Of a stretch of 9,720 nt of DNA, positions 5,012 to 9,720 are shown piece by piece. Below the pieces are notes generated by a model. It saw nothing but the letters and a program-made list of their open reading frames with translations, was not told the DNA's origin and searched no databases. The DNA is from Anaerolineales bacterium (GTDB lineage Bacteria; Chloroflexota; Anaerolineae; Anaerolineales; UBA6663): contig JAEURL010000363.1 in the NCBI GenBank assembly GCA_016789165.1, positions 1 through 9,720 of the forward strand, written 5' to 3'. Both the position numbers and the translations under genes were made by a program. Position 1 is the stretch's first letter, and each line of letters starts with the position of its first letter.

Positions 5012-7495
5012 ATGTTCTTCCTCGGCCGACACCTTGACCCGCACACCCATCAGCCGACCGACCGCCGGCTGGAATACGACCCGCGCGACCTGACCACGCA
5101 TGCCGTCTGCGTGGGCATGACCGGCTCCGGCAAGACCGGCCTGTGCGTCACCCTGCTGGAGGAGGCCGCGCTGGCCGGCCTGCCCGCAATCCTGATCGAC
5201 CCCAAGGGCGACATCGCCAACCTGCTGCTGCAGTTCCCGGAATTGCGCCCGGAGGACTTCCGGCCGTGGGTCAACGTGGACGAGGCGCGCCGCGCCCGGC
5301 TGGAGGTGGATACCTACGCGGCCCAGACCGCCGAGCGCTGGCGGGCCGGCCTGGCCGAGTGGGGCCTCGGCGCGGACGACCTGCGCCGGCTGAAAGACGC
5401 CGCCGACTGGGCCGTCTACACCCCCGGCTCGGACGCCGGCCGGCCGGTGAGCATCCTCAAATCGCTGGAACGCCCGGACCTGCCCTGGGATGAGAACCAG
5501 GAGCTGCTGCGCGAGCGCATCGCCGGCCTGTGCGCGGGCCTGCTCGGCCTGATCGGCGTGGAGGCCGACCCGGTGAAGAGCCGCGAGCACATCCTGCTGG
5601 CCAACCTGTTCGAACACGCCTGGAAGAACGGCGAGGACCTGGATCTGGCCGGCCTGATCGCGGCCGTGCAGACCCCGCCCTTCCCCAAGCTGGGCGTCTT
5701 CGAGGTGGATCGTTTCTACCCGGAGGCGGACCGGCTGGAGCTGGCGCTGCGGTTGAACGCCATCGTGGCCGCGCCCTCCTTCCAAAGCTGGATTGGGGGC
5801 GAGCCCCTGGACGTGGACGCCCTGCTGCGCACGGCGGACGGCCGGCCGCGCATCTCCATCCTGTACGTGGCCCACCTCTCGGACGCCGAGCGCATGTTCT
5901 TCATCACCCTGCTGCTCGAGCAGGTGGTCAGCTGGCTGCGCGCCCAGCCCGGCACTACCTCCCTGCGCGGCCTGCTTTACTTCGATGAGGTCTTCGGCTA
6001 TCTGCCGCCGCACCCGTTCAACCCGCCCAGCAAGGTCCCGCTGCTGCGCCTGCTCAAGCAGGCGCGCGCCTTCGGCCTGGGCGTGATGCTGGTCACCCAG
6101 AACCCGGTGGACCTGGATTACAAGGGCCTGACCAACACCGGCACCTGGCTGATCGGCAAGCTGCAGACCGAGCGCGACAAGGCCCGCCTGCTGGACGGCC
6201 TGCAGACCGTGGCCTCGGCGCAGCGCGGCGCGGCGCTGGACCTGCCCGCGCTGGACACCCTGATCTCGGCGCTGGCGCCGCGCACCTTCCTGTTGCACAA
6301 CGTCCACGCCGACGGCCCGGCCGTCTTCCAGACCCGCTGGGCCATGAGTTACCTGGCCGGCCCGCTGACGCGCGAGCAGCTGCGCGTCTTCAAGCCGGCG
6401 CCCAGCGAGACGCCGGCGAGCTTCACGCTCCCGGGCGACGGACACAAGCCGCGGGCCGCCAGCGCCAAACCGGCAGCCTTCAGCCCCGGGCCGGCGTCCC
6501 CAACCGTCATCCCAGCCGCCGTGCCGCAATATTTCCTGCCCGTCACCCGAACCCTGGAGGACGCGGTCGCCGCCTGGCGCGAGGCCACCGGGAACAAGCG
6601 CGCCCAGTTCGGCCAGGCCGTGGAGCTCGTCTACCGGCCGGCCCTGCTGGCGCAAGCCGTGGTCCGCTACACCCAGGCGCGGGCCGGCCTCAATACCGAC
6701 CGGCGCTTCACCTACTGGGCGGAAGGCCCGCTGCCGGACTTTGCCCCGCACTGGCGCGAGCACGAGACGCGGTCCGTGAACGCCGCCGCGCTGGCCCGCC
6801 AGGCGCCGCCCGCTGCCCGCCAGACCGGCGAGCCCCCCGCCGGCCTGAGCGACCCCAAACGCCTGGCCGCCTGGCAGAAGGACCTGGTGAACTACCTGTA
6901 CCGCACGGCCGATTTCACCCTGCACGAGAACCCGCGCCTGAAGCTGTTCTCGCGGCCGGGCCAGTCCTTTGAGGAATTCCGGGCGCAGTGCCAGGCTGCG
7001 GCGGACCAGGGGCTGCACGACGAGGTGCGCGCCATTCGCGAGAAGTACGACCGGAAACTGGACCGCCTGGAGGACAAGCTGGTGGCCGAGCAGCGCGAGC
7101 TGCAGGAGGGCGAGGACGAACTGCGGGCGCGTGAAGCCGAGAGCCGCTGGACGGGCATCGAGAACGTGCTCGGCTTGGTGCTGGGTTACACGCCTTACCG
7201 GCCGATGTCCACGGCCACGGGCAAGGACCGCCTGGCCAAGAAAGCCCGGGCCGACCTGGAACAATCAGAAGAGTCGGTCCAGCGGCTGCAGACCCAGATC
7301 ACGGCCCTGAAGCAGGAGGCCCAGGCCGGCTTCCAGGCCAGCCAGGCCAAGTGGCAGGCCGTCGCCGAGGGGATCCGCGAACTGCGCGTCACCCCGCGCC
7401 GGAGCGATATCCTGGTGGAACTCTTCGGCCTGGGTTGGCGCCCGCACTGGCAGATCGACGTGGACGGCGCGGCGGTGGAGATCCCGGCCGGCTGA
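5012..7495 (+). CDS. HerA-like P-loop ATPase with coiled-coil C-terminal half
   Basis: This is a large ATP-binding protein of the HerA/FtsK superfamily (DUF87/DUF853-like), 827 residues from the ATG at 5012. That start has GGAGA seven bases upstream and lies 2 bases after the PLD gene stop. Visible are Walker A GMTGSGKT (35-42), LIDPKGD (61-67), Walker B LLYFDEVFG (321-329, D325/E326), the sensor-like TQNP (362-365), and LIGKLQTERDKARLL (380-394) with a possible arginine finger. The ATPase part ends near 460. A Pro/Ala-rich linker follows (462-508), then a domain of unknown type (509-667). Two charged heptad-like helices (about 668-712 and 736-790) flank a hydrophobic turn, ENVLGLVLGYTPY (717-729), so a coiled-coil hairpin is likely. 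The C-terminus ends in a small beta-rich tail. Relatives pump or remodel DNA, often with a nuclease. Here the only nuclease candidate is the exported PLD-like neighbour. The substrate is unknown. Confidence 0.88.
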   Translation: MFFLGRHLDPHTHQPTDRRLEYDPRDLTTHAVCVGMTGSGKTGLCVTLLEEAALAGLPAILIDPKGDIANLLLQFPELRPEDFRPWVNVDEARRARLEVDTYAAQTAERWRAGLAEWGLGADDLRRLKDAADWAVYTPGSDAGRPVSILKSLERPDLPWDENQELLRERIAGLCAGLLGLIGVEADPVKSREHILLANLFEHAWKNGEDLDLAGLIAAVQTPPFPKLGVFEVDRFYPEADRLELALRLNAIVAAPSFQSWIGGEPLDVDALLRTADGRPRISILYVAHLSDAERMFFITLLLEQVVSWLRAQPGTTSLRGLLYFDEVFGYLPPHPFNPPSKVPLLRLLKQARAFGLGVMLVTQNPVDLDYKGLTNTGTWLIGKLQTERDKARLLDGLQTVASAQRGAALDLPALDTLISALAPRTFLLHNVHADGPAVFQTRWAMSYLAGPLTREQLRVFKPAPSETPASFTLPGDGHKPRAASAKPAAFSPGPASPTVIPAAVPQYFLPVTRTLEDAVAAWREATGNKRAQFGQAVELVYRPALLAQAVVRYTQARAGLNTDRRFTYWAEGPLPDFAPHWREHETRSVNAAALARQAPPAARQTGEPPAGLSDPKRLAAWQKDLVNYLYRTADFTLHENPRLKLFSRPGQSFEEFRAQCQAAADQGLHDEVRAIREKYDRKLDRLEDKLVAEQRELQEGEDELRAREAESRWTGIENVLGLVLGYTPYRPMSTATGKDRLAKKARADLEQSEESVQRLQTQITALKQEAQAGFQASQAKWQAVAEGIRELRVTPRRSDILVELFGLGWRPHWQIDVDGAAVEIPAG

Positions 7496-7503
7496 CCGAA
7501 CCG

Positions 7504-7529
7504 CCGGCCGATTCGTGGAAAGCGGCCGG
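7504..7529 (+). other. Hairpin after the ATPase gene
   Basis: CCGGCCG (7504-7510) and CGGCCGG (7523-7529) form a perfect 7-base stem with a 12-base loop, starting 9 bases after the ATPase stop. No T-run follows, so it is not a standard terminator. It could protect or process the mRNA between the two halves of the cluster. GGCC-type palindromes are frequent in this GC-rich DNA. Confidence 0.3.
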
Positions 7530-7535
7530 GTGGGC

Positions 7536-7541
7536 TATGAT
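7536..7541 (+). promoter_or_regulatory. Weak candidate -10 ahead of the repeat-protein gene
   Basis: TATGAT is one base from consensus and stands out in GC-rich surroundings, 34 bases ahead of the ATG at 7576. No good -35 is seen (TTCGTG at an 18-base spacing is poor). It could give the last two genes separate expression. Confidence 0.25.
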
Positions 7542-7575
7542 TGGCTGACCGGTCCGCGATTGGGAGGCACAACAC

Positions 7576-8514
7576 ATGCGCAAGAGCCGCAAGCAAGCCG
7601 CCGCCGAGACGGCCGGCCTGGACCTGGGCCAACTGTTCACGGGCGCGCTGGACAACGTCAGCGCCCACCGCGAACAGATCAACGCCCTGGACGGCCGGAA
7701 CGGCAACCACGGCGACAACATGGTTCACAACTTGCAGGTCATCACCCAGGCCGTGCAGTCCCAAGCTGGCCGGCCGCCGGCCGAGCAGCTCCAGCACGCC
7801 GCCAACGAGCTGCAGACCGCCGGCCGCGGCAGCACCGGCCAGGGCTACGCCCGCGGCCTGGGCCAGGCCGCCCAGCAGCTGCAGGGCAAGGCCAGCCTCA
7901 ACCAGAACGATCTCGGCACGCTGCTGCAATCGGTGATGGGCCAGGTGCCCGTGCAGCCGGCCCAGCCCAAACCGTCGGCGCCCCAGACGGCGGCCGGCGG
8001 GGAATTGGGCGCGCTGCTGGGGATGCTCGGCGGCGCCAGCCCGCAAACGCCGGCCGCGCCGACCCCGGCCGGCGGTGATCCCTTAAGCGCCCTGTTGAGC
8101 GCAGCGCTGGGCGGCGAGGCGCCGGCCGCGCCCCAACCGACGTCCGCGGGCGCCGGCGAACTGGGGGCGCTGCTGGGGATGCTCGGCGGGCAGGCCCCGT
8201 CCGCGCCGCAGCCGGCCGCCGGCGGTGATCTGTTGACCGCCTTGATGGGCATGGCGGCCGGGCCCAGCGCGCCGACGCCGAACGCCTCGGCCGGAAGCGG
8301 CAGCGGCCTGGACCTGGGCGATTTGCTGACGGCCGGTATGGCCTTCATGCAGGCCAAGCAGCAGGGCGCGGACACCGGTCAGGCCGCGCTGCAAGCGGTC
8401 ATGTCGGCGCTGGCCGGCGGCCAGGTGAACCCGCTGCAGGCCGGCTCGCCGCAGACGGCGGCCGGCGGCCTGCTGGCGCAGGGTCTGCTGCAGGCCGCGC
8501 TGGGTCGCAAGTAA
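7576..8514 (+). CDS. Repeat protein with a truncated DhaL/DAK2-like N-terminal domain
   Basis: The function is unknown. The 312-residue protein starts at an ATG with GGGAGG eight bases upstream. Residues 30-122 resemble the first part of the DhaL (DAK2) domain of dihydroxyacetone kinases: ALDGRNGNHGDNM (37-49) parallels the nucleotide/metal-binding GDGDHGxNM, GRGSTGQGYARGL (83-95) parallels GGxSGPLYG, and LQGKASLNQNDLGTLL (102-117) parallels the following GK..L helix. Two of the acidic metal ligands are asparagine here (N42, N44), and the rest of DhaL is absent, so kinase activity is unlikely. Residues 125-312 are Ala/Gly/Pro-rich, with short amphipathic segments (ELGALLGMLGG twice, GGDPLSALLSAALGG, GGDLLTALMGMAAG, LDLGDLLTAGMAF) joined by PAPQP-type linkers. 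There is no signal peptide and no transmembrane segment. It lies between the HerA-like ATPase and the LysM gene. The DhaL link is by eye and moderately sure. Confidence 0.8.
   Translation: MRKSRKQAAAETAGLDLGQLFTGALDNVSAHREQINALDGRNGNHGDNMVHNLQVITQAVQSQAGRPPAEQLQHAANELQTAGRGSTGQGYARGLGQAAQQLQGKASLNQNDLGTLLQSVMGQVPVQPAQPKPSAPQTAAGGELGALLGMLGGASPQTPAAPTPAGGDPLSALLSAALGGEAPAAPQPTSAGAGELGALLGMLGGQAPSAPQPAAGGDLLTALMGMAAGPSAPTPNASAGSGSGLDLGDLLTAGMAFMQAKQQGADTGQAALQAVMSALAGGQVNPLQAGSPQTAAGGLLAQGLLQAALGRK
8002..8190 (+). repeat. Intragenic repeat, 156-base period
   Basis: The 33-base stretch at 8002-8034 recurs at 8158-8190 with three mismatches, encoding ELGALLGMLGG both times. The surrounding 52 residues also correspond (GGDPLSALL versus GGDLLTALM), so residues 141-192 and 193-244 look like one duplicated unit made of two amphipathic segments. 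Confidence 0.7.
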
Positions 8515-8519
8515 GGCCC

Positions 8520-8534
8520 GGCGCTCTCAGCGCC
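8520..8534 (+). other. Short hairpin between the repeat-protein and LysM genes
   Basis: GGCGCT-CTC-AGCGCC gives a 6-base GC-rich stem with a 3-base loop. A run of six T (8549-8554) follows only after 14 bases and is next to the LysM Shine-Dalgarno GGGAGG, so this is not a clear terminator. It may reduce read-through or be an mRNA processing element. Confidence 0.35.
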
Positions 8535-8565
8535 GATGGCTTATTCACTTTTTTGGGAGGGATCC

Positions 8566-8985
8566 ATGACCACTGTTGACCAGGCCCAACAGGCCGTCGT
8601 CAAAGCCCGCAACGAGCTGGAGGCCGCCAAGGCCGAGGCCGCCAAGCTCAGCCCCAGCTCCGGGGCCCAGGCCGGGATGGCCCAGCAGATCAAGGTGTTG
8701 GAGAGCATGCTCCAGCGTGCCGAGAAGGCCCTGGCCGACGCCCAATCCGGCGCGGCCGAGAAAGCGGCCGCCGAAAAGGCCGCGGCGGAAGCGGCCGCGC
8801 TGCGCGCCAAGTGGCAGCGCCACACGGTGGCCGCCGGCGAGACGCTCAGCCACATCTCGCTCAAGTACTACAAGACCGCTAACCGCTGGCAGGAAATCTA
8901 CGAGGCCAACAAGGACGTCATCGGCGACAACCACAACCTGATCAAGCCCGGCCAGGAGCTGGTCATCCCCGGGACCGAGGCGTAA
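8566..8985 (+). CDS. Coiled-coil LysM-domain protein
   Basis: This 139-residue protein starts at the ATG at 8566, chosen because GGGAGG (8555-8560) lies five bases ahead. An in-frame ATG at 8536 lacks such a site. Residues 1-82 are Ala/Lys/Glu/Gln-rich and helical, with a low-complexity stretch AEKAAAEKAAAEAAALRAKW (64-83), and probably form a coiled coil. Residues 85-135 are a LysM domain: RHTVAAGETLSHISLKYY, then RWQEIYEANKDVI and NLIKPGQELVIP. LysM domains usually bind N-acetylglucosamine-containing glycans such as peptidoglycan. No signal peptide or membrane segment is seen, so it may stay in the cytoplasm like YgaU-type LysM proteins, or leave by an unusual route. It is the last gene before a strong terminator. 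The link to the preceding repeat protein is positional only. Confidence 0.9.
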   Translation: MTTVDQAQQAVVKARNELEAAKAEAAKLSPSSGAQAGMAQQIKVLESMLQRAEKALADAQSGAAEKAAAEKAAAEAAALRAKWQRHTVAAGETLSHISLKYYKTANRWQEIYEANKDVIGDNHNLIKPGQELVIPGTEA

Positions 8986-9007
8986 GCGCCGCCCGCGCGC
9001 ACAAGCG

Positions 9008-9040
9008 AAGGCCGCCGAGGGCATCCTCGGCGGCCTTTTT
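9008..9040 (+). terminator. Intrinsic terminator of the plus-strand cluster
   Basis: AAGGCCGCCGAGG (9008-9020) and CCTCGGCGGCCTT (9025-9037) form a perfect 13-base stem with a GCAT loop. The 3' arm runs into a T-run (five T at 9036-9040, then GTTTG). It starts 22 bases after the LysM stop. On the other strand there is no T-run after the stem, so it acts mainly on plus-strand transcripts. Confidence 0.92.
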
Positions 9041-9060
9041 GTTTGAGAAATCGCGGCCCA

Positions 9061-9111
9061 CTCGCGCCCGGCGTGTACTCACGCCCGGCGTGGAGTCACG
9101 CCCGATAGCGC
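9061..9111. repeat. 17-base tandem direct repeat, about 2.6 copies
   Basis: CTCGCGCCCGGCGTGTA (9061-9077) and CTCACGCCCGGCGTGGA (9078-9094) differ at two positions. A third, decayed copy starts GTCACGCCCG at 9095 and diverges after 9104. Each full copy contains the near-palindrome CACGCC-C-GGCGTG (or CGCGCC). The third copy contains the stop codon and last codons of the minus-strand URO-D gene. Confidence 0.7.
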
Positions 9112-9720
9112 CACTGCGGGTCGTACAACGTGATCACGTTCTGGATGGGCGTATCCGGCTGGATGTGGTGCGAGCTGCACAGGATGTAGCCGCCGCCCGG
9201 CCCCAGCACCCGCACCCGGTCCTGGACCTCAGCCGCCACCTGGGCCGGCGTCCCCTTCGGCAGGGTGCGCATGATGTCCACGCCGCCGTGAAAGGTCAGC
9301 TGGGCGCCGAATTCAGCCTTGAGCTTATCCATCTCCATGCCCTTGGCATCCGGCTGAATCGGGTTGAGCACGTCCACGCCCATGTCGATGAACTCGGGGA
9401 TGAGCGGATAGATGGCGCCGTCGGTGTGGTACATGACCGGCTTCCCGAACTGGCGCGCCACTTCGATCAGCCGGGCGTGGCGCGGGCGGACGTACTCGCG
9501 CCACATCTTCTTGGAGATCATGAGCGAGTTCTGGGTGCCCACGTCGTCGTAGAAATAGACCATGTCCAGCCGGTCGCCCGCGATCTCCAGCACGCGGCGC
9601 AGGTTCTCCACGTAGATCTCGGTCAGCCGGTCCATGATGTAGAGCGGGATGGCCGGGTTGGTGCCCAGGTCCAGCATGAACTCTTCCAGCCCGCGCAGCT
9701 GCCAGCCGATCTCAAAGACC
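9096..9720 (-). CDS. URO-D family protein (uroporphyrinogen decarboxylase/methyltransferase-like), N-terminus outside the window
   Basis: This is the C-terminal part (about 208 residues) of a protein of the uroporphyrinogen decarboxylase superfamily. The frame stays open to the right edge, so the ATG at 9677 is internal; the codons before it read VFEIGWQLRGLEEF. Landmarks are MVYFYDDVGTQNSLMIS, PVMYHTDGAIYPLIPEFIDM, GVDVLNPIQPDAKGM, LTFHGGVDIMRTLP, GTPAQVAAEVQDRV and GPGGGYILCSSHHIQPDTP. These fit the large group of URO-D-like proteins in environmental bacteria, not heme-pathway HemE. HTDG stands where the Zn-binding MtaA-type methyltransferases have HxCG, so the classical zinc cysteine is missing. 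The catalytic role is unknown; corrinoid methyl transfer or catabolic demethylation has been suggested for relatives. It converges on the plus-strand cluster, with the terminator and a 17-base repeat between them. Confidence 0.9.
   Translation of the reverse strand, partial: VFEIGWQLRGLEEFMLDLGTNPAIPLYIMDRLTEIYVENLRRVLEIAGDRLDMVYFYDDVGTQNSLMISKKMWREYVRPRHARLIEVARQFGKPVMYHTDGAIYPLIPEFIDMGVDVLNPIQPDAKGMEMDKLKAEFGAQLTFHGGVDIMRTLPKGTPAQVAAEVQDRVRVLGPGGGYILCSSHHIQPDTPIQNVITLYDPQWRYRA

Noticed and set aside
4913..7264. Long open frame of 783 codons on the minus strand, antisense to the ATPase gene
   Set aside because: Its translation is low-complexity (G/Q/V/R/A/H-rich) without domains. It is the usual antisense shadow of a GC-rich gene, and the plus strand encodes clear ATPase motifs.
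7576..8514. Repeat protein as a functional dihydroxyacetone kinase subunit
   Set aside because: Two acidic metal ligands are replaced, most of the domain is missing, and no DhaK or phosphotransfer partner gene is in the window.
8520..8554. Hairpin plus T-run as an intrinsic terminator before the LysM gene
   Set aside because: The stem is only 6 bases and the T-run starts 14 bases later, so the structure is not that of a standard terminator.
5012..8985. ATPase plus LysM protein as part of a contractile injection system
   Set aside because: No sheath, tube, baseplate or spike genes are present, and the ATPase is HerA-like, not the AAA+ type found in those systems.

Overview
This is a GC-rich bacterial window with short intergenic gaps. 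Eight protein genes fill almost all of it: three on the minus strand at the left, five on the plus strand in the middle, and one partial gene on the minus strand at the right edge. The combination of acetoin/pyruvate-dehydrogenase-type E1 genes with a SorC-type regulator, a HerA-like ATPase and a catabolic-type URO-D family protein would suit a member of the Chloroflexota (Anaerolineae-like). That is an inference from gene content; no rRNA or other taxonomic marker is present.

Left region (1-2911, minus strand). Read in the direction of transcription, a SorC/DeoR-family sugar-binding regulator is followed by the alpha and then the beta subunit of a thiamine-diphosphate-dependent 2-oxo-acid or acetoin dehydrogenase E1. 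Alpha and beta overlap by 8 bases (ATGCCTGA) and beta has a strong AGGAGG ribosome binding site. The beta gene runs off the left edge of the window after 296 codons. An E2 (acyltransferase) gene would be expected just beyond.

Control region (2912-3126). This AT-richer divergent intergenic stretch holds CAC/GTG inverted repeats that could be the SorC operator. It also has a perfect TATAAT placed so close to the next ATG that the mRNA is probably leaderless.

Middle region (3127-9040, plus strand). Five co-oriented genes run into one strong intrinsic terminator: an inositol-monophosphatase-family phosphatase, a membrane-anchored phospholipase-D-like protein with two HKD motifs, a HerA-like P-loop ATPase with a coiled-coil C-terminal half, a repeat protein whose N-terminal half looks like a truncated DhaL/DAK2 domain with altered metal ligands, and a coiled-coil plus LysM protein without a signal peptide. 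The first three are tightly spaced (8 and 2 bases) and almost certainly co-transcribed. The last two have their own strong Shine-Dalgarno sites and small gaps, and may be co-transcribed or have an extra promoter.

Right region (9061-9720). A short 17-base tandem repeat overlaps the 3' end of a minus-strand URO-D family gene whose start lies outside the window.

Most interesting for follow-up are the PLD-like/HerA-like pair and the DhaL-like repeat protein with Asp-to-Asn changes at the presumed metal site. No CRISPR array, insertion sequence, tRNA or rRNA was seen.
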